Shown: positions 31,703 through 41,360 of the stretch, piece by piece | Layout: each line of letters starts with the position of its first letter | Position numbering within the stretch: the stretch's first letter is position 1 | From: Palsa-504 sp963744005 | GTDB taxonomy: Bacteria; Actinomycetota; Actinomycetes; Streptosporangiales; Streptosporangiaceae | DNA: 64,000 nt | Direction of reading: 5' to 3' | Assembly: GCA_963744005.1 (NCBI GenBank) | Contig: CAVURU010000004.1 | Coordinates: 1,240,001 to 1,304,000 of the forward strand | Notes under the pieces: model-generated | What the model was told of the DNA's origin: nothing | The model's input: the letters and a program-made list of their open reading frames with translations, nothing else | Database searches by the model: none | Position numbers and translations under genes: made by a program

Positions 31703-32944
31703 ATGCGGTTCGTGGTGGAGCGCGATGCGCTAGCTGAGGCGGTCGCCTGGATAGCGCGCTCGCTGCCGTCCCGGCCCGTGCTGCCGGTGCTGTCCGGGCT
31801 CCTGCTGCAGGCCGAGACGGGCGTGCTGACCCTGTCCTGCTTCGACTACGAGGTGTCGGCCCGGATCAGCATCGACGCGGACGTGTCGCAGCCGGGCACC
31901 ACGCTGGTGCCGGGCCGGCTGCTGGCCGAGATCACCCGCAGCCTGCCGGGCCACCCGGTAGAGGTCGACGACGCGGACGACGTGACCCTGACCTGCGGGC
32001 CGGTCTCGTTCAGCCTGGTCACCCTGCCCGTTTCCGACTATCCCCGGCTGCCGGAGCTGCCCGGGCTGGCCGGCACCGTGGACGGCGGCGCGCTGGCCAC
32101 CGCCATCGGCCAGGTCGCCCCGGCAGCCAGCCGCGACGACACGCTGCCCGTGATCACCGGGGTCAACCTGGAGATCGAGGGCGACACGATCACGCTGGTG
32201 GCCACCGACCGGTACCGGCTGGCCATCCGGGAGCTGGGCTGGCATCCGGCTGGGCCCCCTGGGCCCCCTGGGCCCCCTGGGCCTGTCGGCCGCAGCACCC
32301 TGCTGGTCCCGGCCAAGACGCTGGCCGACGCGGCCCGGATGATGGCCCCCGGCGTCCCGGTCCGGATCCTGACCCGCGGCGCGGGCGAGGACGGCCCGCG
32401 GGCCGGCGACGCGATGATCGGCTTCGAATCCGGCGGGCGGCGGCTGACCACCCGGCTGATCGGCGGCGACTACATCAAGTACAGCTCCAAGTTCCCGGCC
32501 GACTTCGGCAGCTGCGGCGATATGCCCGCCGTGTCGCTGGCCGAGGCCGTCCGGCGGGTCGCGCTGGTCGCCGAGCGGGGCAGCTCGGTCCGGCTCTCGT
32601 TCGAGCCGGGCCGGGTCGTCATCGAGGCCGGGACCAAGGGCCAGGCGCGGGCCCGGGAGACAGTGACCGCCGACTTCACCGGCGAGGAATCCGCGATCGC
32701 GTTCAGCCCGCAGTACCTGCTCGACGGCCTGTCCGCGGCCTTGTCCGCCGCCTCGGGCGTCCCGCCCGCGGCCGGCCCTGATCAGGCCGCCCCGGCTCCG
32801 GCCGAGGGTCGCATCCGGCTGCAGTTCACCAGCCCGACCAAGCCCGCTCTCATCACCGGTACCTCGGGCTCCGCCGCCGACGGCAGGGACGAGCCGGACT
32901 ACCGCTACCTGGTCGTGCCGCTGCGCGCGCTAGCCAGCGCCTGA
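31703..32944 (+). CDS. DNA polymerase III beta clamp paralog (second DnaN)
   Basis: The protein has 413 residues with three clamp domains in order: PSRPVLPVLSGLLLQ; TLPVITGVNLEIEGDTITLVATDRYRLAIRELGW; and AVRRVALVAERGSSVRL to the C-terminal YLVVPLR. No dnaA, recF or gyrB is nearby, so this is not the origin-linked dnaN but probably a second clamp gene, as some actinomycetes carry. A collagen-like insert (AGPPGPPGPPGPVG, about residue 185) interrupts domain 2 and is encoded by a 9-bp tandem repeat. GGAGGCGGCGGA precedes the ATG. A role in repair or special replication is inference. Confidence 0.9.
   Translation: MRFVVERDALAEAVAWIARSLPSRPVLPVLSGLLLQAETGVLTLSCFDYEVSARISIDADVSQPGTTLVPGRLLAEITRSLPGHPVEVDDADDVTLTCGPVSFSLVTLPVSDYPRLPELPGLAGTVDGGALATAIGQVAPAASRDDTLPVITGVNLEIEGDTITLVATDRYRLAIRELGWHPAGPPGPPGPPGPVGRSTLLVPAKTLADAARMMAPGVPVRILTRGAGEDGPRAGDAMIGFESGGRRLTTRLIGGDYIKYSSKFPADFGSCGDMPAVSLAEAVRRVALVAERGSSVRLSFEPGRVVIEAGTKGQARARETVTADFTGEESAIAFSPQYLLDGLSAALSAASGVPPAAGPDQAAPAPAEGRIRLQFTSPTKPALITGTSGSAADGRDEPDYRYLVVPLRALASA
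32250..32283 (+). repeat. 9-bp tandem repeat inside the second dnaN
   Basis: Three perfect copies of CTGGGCCCC (32250-32276) plus a partial fourth (32277-32283) encode Gly-Pro-Pro triplets. The unit length is a multiple of three, so copy-number change would keep the frame. Confidence 0.9.
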
Positions 32945-32950
32945 GCCTGC

Positions 32951-33403
32951 CTAGCGTCCCGAGCCGGGGAAGTACGTCCCGTAGTAGGCGTGCCGCGACA
33001 TGTACACCATCATCAGCATCCAGGTCGCCATCACGAACAGCAGCAGGGCCAGCACCACGTAGCGTCCTGCGTCGTGGTCGAGCGCGGCCTCGTGCGGGAC
33101 GGCGGGATCGGCGCGCGTCAGCCGGGGCAGGTCGGCCATGAGGCTCTCGATATGGCCCTGCGTCTTGGCCGCCAGCGCCAGGTCGATCCGCTCGCTCAGC
33201 TCGTCGAGGGTCAGCCGGCCGGCCGCGAAATGCTCCCGCAGCTGGCTCATGGTCGCGTCCCGCTCCACGTCCCCGATCCGCAGGTCGTGGTCATACTGGC
33301 TGGCACTGGGCACGCGCCATCCCGGTACGAGCTGCTCCCGCGGCTGCCCCGCGTCAGGATCGTGTTCTAGCATTCCCGTTCGGACGTCATATCGCCTCGT
33401 CAT
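32951..33403 (-). CDS. DUF1707 protein with one C-terminal membrane segment
   Basis: The protein has about 150 residues. The DUF1707 module is RIGDVERDATMSQLREHFAAGRLTLDELSERIDLALAAKT-like, a SHOCT-related helical pair. One membrane segment follows (YVVLALLLFVMATWMLMMVYM). Members of this actinobacterial family have no proven function. The start is uncertain. ATG 33403 is given, and TTG 33442 and ATG 33373 are alternatives without a clear ribosome-binding site. It ends 6 bp from the convergent dnaN paralog and pairs with the next DUF1707 gene. Confidence 0.75.
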   Translation of the reverse strand: MTRRYDVRTGMLEHDPDAGQPREQLVPGWRVPSASQYDHDLRIGDVERDATMSQLREHFAAGRLTLDELSERIDLALAAKTQGHIESLMADLPRLTRADPAVPHEAALDHDAGRYVVLALLLFVMATWMLMMVYMSRHAYYGTYFPGSGR

Positions 33404-33493
33404 AGCGGTTCCGGGGTTCACTGAGCCGACTACCTTCTTCAACGATAAGTCGGCGAAGCTCCATGCGGAACCCGGGAGGGGCCTGAATCAGCG

Positions 33494-34003
33494 TCAGAAG
33501 CGCGGGCCCCGCGAGCCCCGGCCCCGGCCGCGCGGTCCGCGGCCGCGTCCGCCGCCCAGCCCGAACAGCCGCTTGAGGAACCCGATCGCGGCCAGGATCA
33601 GCACCACGGCCAGCGGCGACCCGCCGCCGATGCCGAAGAGCATCACCGCGCTCGCGATCAGCAGCACCCACACCAGCGCCATGGTCGGCGCGAAGGCTGA
33701 CGGCCGGTGCCGGTGCCCGGAATCGCCGCCGTACCCCCAGCCCGGCCGCCCGGCCGGATCCCGGCTGCCCTGCCACCCCGAGCCGCCGAACTCCGCGCCC
33801 GCCCCGGTGAACGGGCGCGCCACGTGCGGCAGGTCACGCATGACCGCGGTGAGGTCGGCTCTGGTCTTGGCCGCGAACGTCTGGTCCAGGCGCTCGTTGA
33901 GCTCCTCCAGGGTGAGCCGGCCGTCCGCGAAGTGCTCCCGCAGCTGGGCCGCGATTGCCTCGCGGTCGGCGTCTCCGACGCGCAGGTTATATCCCGAAGC
34001 CAT
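33494..34003 (-). CDS. DUF1707 protein with two membrane segments and Arg/Gly tail
   Basis: The protein has 169 residues. The N-terminal DUF1707 motif is LRVGDADREAIAAQLREHF, followed by a Gly/Ser-rich linker, two hydrophobic segments (MALVWVLLIASAVMLFGI and LAVVLILAAIGFLKRLFGL) and an RGRG-rich basic tail. ATG 34003 is preceded by GGAGGG, so the longer upstream frame is rejected. It is a paralog of the adjacent gene, perhaps by tandem duplication, although the membrane parts differ. Confidence 0.82.
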   Translation of the reverse strand: MASGYNLRVGDADREAIAAQLREHFADGRLTLEELNERLDQTFAAKTRADLTAVMRDLPHVARPFTGAGAEFGGSGWQGSRDPAGRPGWGYGGDSGHRHRPSAFAPTMALVWVLLIASAVMLFGIGGGSPLAVVLILAAIGFLKRLFGLGGGRGRGPRGRGRGSRGPRF

Positions 34004-34127
34004 CGTGCCCTCCGTAAAGGAACCCAGGGGAGTTCCAGGCCTCCACGATATGTCTCGAATAATCGGACGGCAAGCCGAAACCCGCCTCGCGAGCAAGCCT
34101 GAAAGCTTTCGTTCCGCCGCCTCTGCG

Positions 34128-35630
34128 TCAGCCGGGTAAGCCCTGAACGCGCCGGGCCGCGGGCAGGCCCATCAGCGCCGCCAGCGGCAGCGCGCTGCGC
34201 GGCGTGTAGGCCATCCGCCACAGCCCGCCGTGCGCGGCCGCGTGCGCCTCGTCCTGGGCCGGGTCCGCCGACCCTGGCCGTCCGGCCTGCAGGTCGTAGA
34301 CCAGCAGCGCGGCCATGAGCGCCCTGGTCGTGTCGGCGTCGAAGGCCTCCACCCCGAACCGGGCCGCCCCGGCGTAGGCGGCCGCCAGCACCCGGTTCTT
34401 GAGCACCGAACGGGTCCGGGTCGGCGGGGCGACGTTCATCGACACCACCGCGCCGTCCTCCCGGGCCGCCGTGGCCCGCCACCGGTGGACCCGCTTGGCC
34501 AGCGCGTAGTTCGGCCCCTGCTGCGGGATCAGGCTGTCGCAGACGCCGGCCGTCGTGCCGGGCGGGTAGGCGCGGCGCAGCAGCCGCCCGGCGGAGACGG
34601 CTCGCAGCGGCCAGCCGCCCATCCTGGCCGCCGCCGGCCGGCCCGCGTAGGCCCGGGCCGACTGGGCCACCGCGTCGGCCGGCACCGCGAACACGTCGGT
34701 CGGCGTGGCCAGGAACGCGAGCGCCACGTCGTCCCGCCCGGCCGCCACCCGCACGGTCAGCGCGTCGACCGCGGCGGCCAGCTGCACGTTCGCCGCGCCG
34801 TCGGCGTAGACGTAGTTGCCCAGGACCAGCGGGCCCGCCGCGGCGGCCAGCCAGTCCGCCGCGGCCGGGATGTCATCGGTAAGGTCCAGCCCGGCCCGGC
34901 GGGCCAGGTCCGCCTCCGCCCCGGTCTGCGCCGCCCCGGTCACCGGCACCACCAACGTCCCGGCGCTGGCCCGGGCCGTGGCCAGCACCCGCTCCCACAG
35001 CGCGGGCCGGGGCAGGTCCACCCCGATCACCCGGGCCCCCCAGCCCAGCAGCACCGGCAGCGGCCCGATCTCGGCGCCCGCCCCGAGCACCACCACCGTC
35101 CGGCCGTCCAGGGCCAGCCAGTCCGGGTGGGCGGCCACCGCCCGCACCGCCTCGGCGCACGACGGCTCGATCACCCCGGCCGTCACCCAGGCCTGCAGCC
35201 GGGCGGCCAGCGCCTCTCCCCGCAGCCGCTCGCCCCGGTACGGCACCGACAGCTCCCGCTCGGGCGTGCCCGTTCCCGCCACCTCGACGCCGTCCAGCTT
35301 CGACCGGGCCGGGGCCGCCGCCGCCGCGGCCAGGCCGGCCTCGGCGCCGTCGGGACCGATGAACCGCATCCGCTGATGCAGCGCCTCCAGCCCGTCCCGG
35401 GCCACCGACACCGTGGCCTGCCGGGAACCCAGGGCCGCCTCGATGAGCCTGCGGAAGTGCACCGGGTAGGCGGTGCGCCACTTGGCCTCCTGCCCGGCGG
35501 CCCGGGCCCCGCCCGGGTCGACCCGGGCCAGCGCGTCGGCCACCACCGCCCGTCCCAGCGCTGCCGTGCTCCTGCGCCCGTCCGCCGAGGCCGGGAACGC
35601 CACTCCGGCCGGCTCGGCCCTGCTGCTCAT
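34128..35630 (-). CDS. Unknown large protein with a Rossmann-like nucleotide-binding segment
   Basis: The protein has 500 residues. I do not recognise a named family. A glycine-rich strand-loop-helix (TVVVLGAGAEIGPLPVLLGWGARVIGVDL, around residue 185) is a plausible NAD(P) or SAM site. It is followed by a region with DDIPAAADWLAAAAGP and GNYVYADGAANVQLA. The C-terminus has NRVLAAAYAGAARFG and a helix-rich end. There is no signal peptide. ATG 35630 is 55 bp from the start of the divergent LuxR-type regulator, suggesting shared control. Function is unknown. Confidence 0.65.
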   Translation of the reverse strand: MSSRAEPAGVAFPASADGRRSTAALGRAVVADALARVDPGGARAAGQEAKWRTAYPVHFRRLIEAALGSRQATVSVARDGLEALHQRMRFIGPDGAEAGLAAAAAAPARSKLDGVEVAGTGTPERELSVPYRGERLRGEALAARLQAWVTAGVIEPSCAEAVRAVAAHPDWLALDGRTVVVLGAGAEIGPLPVLLGWGARVIGVDLPRPALWERVLATARASAGTLVVPVTGAAQTGAEADLARRAGLDLTDDIPAAADWLAAAAGPLVLGNYVYADGAANVQLAAAVDALTVRVAAGRDDVALAFLATPTDVFAVPADAVAQSARAYAGRPAAARMGGWPLRAVSAGRLLRRAYPPGTTAGVCDSLIPQQGPNYALAKRVHRWRATAAREDGAVVSMNVAPPTRTRSVLKNRVLAAAYAGAARFGVEAFDADTTRALMAALLVYDLQAGRPGSADPAQDEAHAAAHGGLWRMAYTPRSALPLAALMGLPAARRVQGLPG

Positions 35631-35685
35631 CAGACCATCATCTACGCGGGCCCGGCCGGGCGCCAGCAGGCGATAATGGACATTC

Positions 35686-38654
35686 ATGAGCGAGGAGCTG
35701 CAGAGCCCGCTGTTCGTCGGGCGGCACGAGGAAATGGCCTCGCTCGTCACGCTGCTGGACCGGGCCGGCCGGGTGAGCCGGGTTTCGCCATCATCGCGGG
35801 CGAGGCGGGCGTCGGGAAGACGCGGCTGGTCGACGAGCTGTCCGCCCGCGCCGTCCAGGCCGGGTTCACGGTGCTCACCGGCCACTGCGTGGAGCTCGGC
35901 GCCGAGGGCCTGCCGCTCGCGCCGCTGATCGACGCGCTGCGGGCGCTGTCCCGCACGCTGTCCCCGGGCGAGCTGGCCGAGGTACTCGGGCCGGCCCGCC
36001 CCGGTCTTGGCCGGCTGCTGCCCGAACTCGATCCGGCGGGCGCCAGCGAGCCGGCCGAACCAGGGATCCAGCTGGCCCAGCTGCTCGAGCTGGTCCTGGG
36101 CCTGCTCGGCCGGCTCAGTGGCCGGCAGCCGCTGCTGCTGGTGCTGGAGGACCTGCACTGGGCCGATCAGTCCACCCGTGAGCTGATCGCCTTCCTGATC
36201 AGGTCGCTGCGCGAGGTCCGGCTGGTGCTGGTGGCCACCTACCGTTCCGACGAGCTCAGCCGCCGCCATCCGCTCCGCCCGCTGATCGCCGGCTGGGAGC
36301 GGCTGCGCACGGTCAGTCACGTCGGCCTGCGCCGCTTCGACCGCGACGAAGTGGCCGCCCAGCTGAACGCGATCCTGGCCGCCGAGCCCTCGGCGGGCCT
36401 GGTCGACCTGGTTCTCGACCGTTCCGGCGGCAACGCCTACCTGGTCGAGGAACTAGCCGGGGTGGTGCGCAGCGGCGGCGACCCGGCCGACCTGCCCCCG
36501 TCGCTGGCCGACGTCCTGCTGAGCCGGGTCGACGCGCTGAGCCCGGGTGCGCAGCGGCTGCTCCGCACCGCCGCGGTGGCCGGGCGCAGTGTCCCCGACA
36601 AGCTGCTCGCCGAGGTCGCCGGGATCGGCGACATCGAGTTCTACGCGGGCCTGCGCGAGGCGGTGGAGAGCCACCTGCTCGTGGTGGATCACACCGGCCG
36701 CGGCTACACCTTCCGGCACGCGCTCACCCGGGACGCCGTCTACGAGGACATGCTGCCCGGCGAGCGCGGTGCCCTGCACGCCTCCTACGGCGAGACGCTG
36801 ACTCGTGAACCGAGCCTGGCCTGGGACGACGCCGCGCTGCCCGCCGCCTTGGCCTACCACTGGTACGCCGCCCTGGAGCTGCCGCGCGCCCTGCCCGCCG
36901 CCATCGACGCGGCCCGCTACGCGCTGGCCACGTTCGCGCCGGCCGAGGCGCAGCGCCATCTGGAACGGGCCCTGGAGATCTGGCCCCGGGTGCCCGACGC
37001 CGAGCAGCGCACCGGAGCCGACCAGGCCGAGGTGGCCACCCTGGCGGGCGACGCCGCCTACGAGGCGGGCGACATCGACCGCTCGCTGTCGCTGCTCGAC
37101 CAGGCCCTGACCACGCTGTCGGCCGAGGGTGACGGGGTGCGGCGGGCGCTGGTGCTCGAGCGCCGCGCGCGGGCCCTGCGGGACACCGGACGGGAATCCG
37201 AGTCCATCGCCGTCCTGCGCGACGCGCTCACGCTGCTGTCCCCCGATCAGGTGGCCGAGGCCCACGCGGTCGTCCTCTCCTCGCTCGCCACGTCGTTGTG
37301 GCGCTCCAACGACGTCACCGACACCTTGAGCGTGGCCGCCCGCGCGGTGCAAGCCGCCCGGGAGGTCGGTGCGGTCCAGCAGCAGGCCGAGTCGTCCATC
37401 ACCCTCGGCTCGGCCCGGGGCTACCTGAACGCCGACGGCGCCGGCCTCGACGACCTGCGGGCCGGCCTGGCGCTGGCCACCGGCATCAGCGCGCACTATT
37501 CCGCGCTGCGGGCCTACGTGAACCTGTCCGACGTGCTGGAGTTCCTCGGCCGGCACGACGAGGCGGCCCAGGCCGCGCGGGACGGGATGGCCCTGGCCGA
37601 CCGGGTCGGCTTCGCCCGTTCGCTCGGCACGTTCCTGGCCGGCAACCTGACCGAGAGCCTGCTGCGCCTCGGCCGCTGGGCCGAAGCCCGCGAACTGGCC
37701 GGGCAGGTGCTGAACGCCGTGCCCGAGGGAGTCTTCGCCGCCACCGTGCTGCTCGTGCGGGGCGAACTGGCCGCCATGACCGGCCGGTACGCGGACGCCG
37801 ACGCGGACGTCCGAGCCGCCGGGCGGCTCCTCAGCGGGACGAGCGATGAGCAGTACGCCCTGACGCTGCTGTACGCCGGCGCGCTGACCGCGCTCGGCCA
37901 GGGCGACCTGGCCACGGCCCGGCGGCTGACCACCGAAGGCATGGCGAGCTTCGGCTCGCCGATGTCGGCCCGCTACCTGTGGCCGCTGCTGTGGCTGGCC
38001 GCCCGGACCGAGGCCGATGCCGCCACCCTGGCCCGCGACCGGCACGAGGAGCTTCCGGACCGCCAGGCCTGCGGCCAGGAAGTGGCGTCTTACGCGGCAG
38101 GCCTGGCCATCCCCAGCGCGTCGGCGCGAGGCTACGCGGCCCTCATCACCGCGGAACTGGCCCGCGCCGCCGGGCAGGCCGACGTCCCGGCGTGGTCGGC
38201 CGCCGCCCAGGCCTGGCAGGAGGCCGGCGAGCCCTACCCGCTGGCCTACGCCTGGCTGCGCCTGGCCGAAGCGGCCATGGCATCCGGTGACCGGCCGACC
38301 GCCACCGACAGCGTCCGCCGTGCGCACGCCCTGGCCGCCGGCGTCGGCGCGACGCCGATTGCCGAGGAGGCGGCCGCGCTGGCCCGCCGCACCCGCCTGG
38401 ACCTGGCCGAGCCGGCCGCGGAGCGCGTCTCGCCCCCGCCCGAAGACCCGCTGGCCCGGTTCGGGCTGACCGAGCGCGAGCGCGAGATCCTCGCTCTGCT
38501 GGCCGCGGGCCGGTCCAATCCGCAGATCGCCGAGGCGCTGTTCATCAGCCCCAAGACGGCCAGCGTGCACGTCTCGAACATCCTGGCCAAGCTCGGCGTC
38601 GACAGCCGCGTCGAGGCCGCTGCCGTCGCCCACCGCCTGGGCGTGACCGGCTAA
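35686..38654 (+). pseudogene. LuxR-family AAA-ATPase (LAL-type) regulator gene with single-base frameshift
   Basis: If repaired this is a 989-residue transcriptional regulator. The start ATG 35686 reads MSEELQSPLFVGRHEEMASL, typical of the family. The same frame then goes out of register, and the Walker A sequence (IIAGEAGVGKTRLVDEL) continues one frame away, as if one G were missing at 35771-35773. Walker B is LLLVLEDLHWAD, followed by a long TPR-like helical region. The C-terminal LuxR helix-turn-helix is LTEREREILALLAAG..NPQIAEALFISPKTASVHV. It may act as a maltose/MalT-like or pathway-specific activator. The target is unknown, but the divergent 500-residue gene is a candidate. Confidence 0.85.
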
Positions 38655-38759
38655 GCGCCGGGCCGCCGCGGCTAGGGCACTCGCCCGGGAAAACTAAGCG
38701 CCGCGACGGGCGCGGGTACGGCCGCTCGCCGATGTGCCGGGCCGCTCCTTAGCCGGATC

Positions 38760-40040
38760 GTGGAGACATCCACCCCGGTGAAAAAGGACGTGACTCCCGT
38801 GACCATCCAGAATGCGCCGTCCGGAACGATCCGCGCGGCCCTGCGCTATCCCGCCTTCCGGTCCCTGCTGGCCGCCCTGGCCGTCTCCCAGGTCGGCGAC
38901 TGGCTCTATAACCTGGCCCTCGTCGTCCTGGTCTGGGACCGGACGCACTCGGCCCTGTGGGCCGGGATCACCACGGCGGCCCGGATCGTGCCCGTCGTCG
39001 TCCTCGGCCCGCTGGGCGGGGTGCTCGCTGACCGCTTCGACCGGCGCCGCATCATGATCGGTTCTGACCTGGTCCGGATGGCCTTCATGCTCCTGCTCGC
39101 CGCGGTGGCCGTGGCCGGGCTGCCCGTCGTGCTCGCCCCGGCCATCGCCGCCCTGGCCACCGCCGCCTCGGCGCCGTACCTGGCCTGCGTCTCCGCCATC
39201 ACCCCGCGCGTGGTCGACGACGCCGACCTGCCCGGGGCCAACGCGGCACGATCCGCCGTGGCCAGCCTCGGCATCATTCTCGGCCCGGCGCTGGGCGGCG
39301 TCCTGCTGCTGGTCGCCTCGCCTGCCGCCGCCATCGCGCTGAACGCGCTGACCTTCGGGCTCTCCGCCGTCGCGGTCCTGGCCGTCCAGGCCCCGGCCGC
39401 CTTCCGCCCGGCCCGTTCGGCCGCCCGTCCGTCCGGCCTGCTCCAGGAGATGGCCCAGGGTGCGGTCGCGCTGCGGGCTCACCCTCAGGCGGTGCGCCTG
39501 GTCGGGGCGGACATCATGTGCAGCGTGCTGTACGGCACCCAGACCGTGCTGCTGCTCGTCGTCTCCCGGCGGATCGGGCTCGGCACCGAAGGCTACGGCT
39601 ACCTGTTCGCCGGCATCGGGATCGGCGGACTGGCCGGCACGGCGCTCGCGGGCCGGGCCGGGCGCAGCTCCCGGCCCCGGTGGGTGCTGGCCGCGGCCCT
39701 GACCGCGGCCGGGCTGCCGATGCCGCTGCTGGCCGTCACCCGGTGGCCCGCTGTCGCCATCGTGCTGGCCGGCCTCACCGGCACCGGCGCCCTGCTGGTG
39801 GAGATCCTCACCGAGACGTGCCTGCAGCGGGTCCTGGACGAGGACGTTTTCGGCCGGGCCTACGGCCTCGCGCTCCCCGCCTCGATCGGCGGCATCGTGC
39901 TCGGTTCGCTGATCGCGCCGGTCCTGGTCGCGTCGCTGGGCGGTTCGCGTGCCCTGATCGTCGTCGGGACCATGGTCCTGGCCTACGCGCTCGTCGTGCT
40001 GCGCGAGGCCCGGCCCGCGCCCGTCCCGGCGCTTGCCTAA
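38760..40040 (+). CDS. MFS transporter
   Basis: The protein has up to 426 residues and about 12 membrane segments. The motif-A-like loop is GPLGGVLADRFDRRRIMIGSD. LGIILGPALGGVLLL is in the fifth segment. It resembles the MFS_3 (enterobactin/macrolide exporter-like) group. The substrate is unknown. The frame opens at GTG 38760, but GTG 38799, with AAAAAGGA about ten bases before it, may be the true start and gives 413 residues. It is followed ten bases later by the VOC gene, so the two are probably co-transcribed. Confidence 0.87.
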   Translation: METSTPVKKDVTPVTIQNAPSGTIRAALRYPAFRSLLAALAVSQVGDWLYNLALVVLVWDRTHSALWAGITTAARIVPVVVLGPLGGVLADRFDRRRIMIGSDLVRMAFMLLLAAVAVAGLPVVLAPAIAALATAASAPYLACVSAITPRVVDDADLPGANAARSAVASLGIILGPALGGVLLLVASPAAAIALNALTFGLSAVAVLAVQAPAAFRPARSAARPSGLLQEMAQGAVALRAHPQAVRLVGADIMCSVLYGTQTVLLLVVSRRIGLGTEGYGYLFAGIGIGGLAGTALAGRAGRSSRPRWVLAAALTAAGLPMPLLAVTRWPAVAIVLAGLTGTGALLVEILTETCLQRVLDEDVFGRAYGLALPASIGGIVLGSLIAPVLVASLGGSRALIVVGTMVLAYALVVLREARPAPVPALA

Positions 40041-40049
40041 GGTGAGGCC

Positions 40050-40433
40050 ATGCGCATCGACCGGCTCGACCATCTGGTCCTGACCGTGGCCGACATCGCC
40101 GCCACGGTGGACTTCTACACCCGCGTCCTGGGCATGGCCGAAGCCTCGTCCGGGCCGGGCCGCACCGCCCTGGTCTTCGGCCGGACCAAGATCAACTTGC
40201 ACCTGGCCGGTCACGAGTTCGAGCCCAAGGCCGACCACCCGGCCCCGGGCACCGGCGATTTCTGCCTGATCACCACCGATCCGATGGAGCAGGTCATCGC
40301 CGAGCTCACCGCCCACGGCGTTCCCGTGGAGGTGGGCCCGGTCGAACGCGCCGGTGCCCTGGGCCCCATGCTCAGCGTCTACTTCCGCGACCCCGACCAG
40401 AACCTGGTCGAGGTCAGCCGCTACCCGGCCTAG
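40050..40433 (+). CDS. VOC (glyoxalase/dioxygenase) family protein
   Basis: The protein has 127 residues and a two-module betaalphabetabetabeta fold. Landmarks are RLDHLVLTVADIAATVDFYTRVLGM, then FGRTKINLHLAG and VYFRDPDQNLVEV. Metal ligands would be His8, Glu125-region and related positions. Function could be glyoxalase, thiol transferase or antibiotic binding, and sequence cannot decide. The location directly after an MFS transporter allows a resistance role, but that is inference. Its stop overlaps the stop of the convergent AKR. Confidence 0.87.
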   Translation: MRIDRLDHLVLTVADIAATVDFYTRVLGMAEASSGPGRTALVFGRTKINLHLAGHEFEPKADHPAPGTGDFCLITTDPMEQVIAELTAHGVPVEVGPVERAGALGPMLSVYFRDPDQNLVEVSRYPA

Positions 40434-41263
40434 CCGCGGAACTTGTCCGGGTCGGGGCCGGTCCGCTCGTCCCGGTTCAGCGCGCTGATGTCCTCGACGT
40501 CGTCCGCGGACAGGCCGAAGTCGAAGATGTCGATGTTCTCCCGGATCCGGTCCGGCGTGACCGACTTGGGGAAGACGATGTCGCCGCGCTGCAGGTGCCA
40601 GCGCAGCACCACCTGAGCTGGTGTCTTGGCCGCCCGGTGCGCGATCGCCGTGATCTGCGGGTCTTCGAGCGCGGCGCCGCGGCCGAGCGGTGACCAGGCT
40701 TCCACCGCGATCTGGTGGCCGGCGCAGAAGGCCCGCAGCTCATCCTGGGTCAGGTACGGGTTGACCTCGATCTGGTTGACCGCCGGGATGATCTCGCTCT
40801 CGCCGTGCAGCCGCCGCAGGTGGTGGGCCTGGAAGTTGGACACGCCGATGGACCGGGCCCGTCCGTCCCGGTAGAACTCCTCCAGGACCTGCCAGGTCGA
40901 GACGAAGTCCCCGTCGTAGCGGGTCGGCAGCGGCCAGTGGATGAGGAACAGGTCGAGGTAATCGACGCCCAGGGCCTTCAGCGACTCATCGAAAGCACTG
41001 CGGGCGTCGTCGGGCTGGTGCGCGTCATTGTCCAGCTTGCTGGTGAGGTAGACCTCGCTCCGGTCCAGGCCGGACCGCCTGATCGCCTCGCCGACTTCCT
41101 TCTCGTTGCCGTACCCCTCGGCCGTGTCGATGTGCCGGTACCCGGCCTCCAGCGCGGTGCTGACCGCCGCCGTGGTGTCTTCCGGCTCGATCAGGAAGGT
41201 CCCGAAACCGAGCTGCGGGATCTGCTGGCCGTTGTTCAGCGTGACGTCCGGTATGGCGGTCAC
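40430..41263 (-). CDS. Aldo/keto reductase, 2,5-diketo-D-gluconate reductase-like
   Basis: The protein has 277 residues. The AKR signature has Asp and Tyr in GYRHIDTAEGYGNEKEVG, Lys in VYLTSKLDND and His in LFLIHWPLP. The C-terminal NADPH motif is VFPKSVTPDRIRENIDIFDF. It reduces carbonyls with NADPH. GTG 41263 is chosen because GAGGGAGGA precedes it. The longer frame adds 20 non-conserved residues. Confidence 0.92.
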   Translation of the reverse strand: MTAIPDVTLNNGQQIPQLGFGTFLIEPEDTTAAVSTALEAGYRHIDTAEGYGNEKEVGEAIRRSGLDRSEVYLTSKLDNDAHQPDDARSAFDESLKALGVDYLDLFLIHWPLPTRYDGDFVSTWQVLEEFYRDGRARSIGVSNFQAHHLRRLHGESEIIPAVNQIEVNPYLTQDELRAFCAGHQIAVEAWSPLGRGAALEDPQITAIAHRAAKTPAQVVLRWHLQRGDIVFPKSVTPDRIRENIDIFDFGLSADDVEDISALNRDERTGPDPDKFRG

Positions 41264-41360
41264 GGCGAATTCCTCCCTCGGGTGCGGAATCCGGGCCCGC
41301 AGGTCACGCGCCCGGAAGACCACCCCTGCCCGCGCCGCGGCGGTCTACACCGCTGCTGGC

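Noticed and set aside
34230..35685. Long plus-strand extension in front of the LuxR-ATPase
   Set aside because: This is the antisense of the 500-residue gene. The real start is ATG 35686 in another frame, and the join is explained by a one-base deletion.
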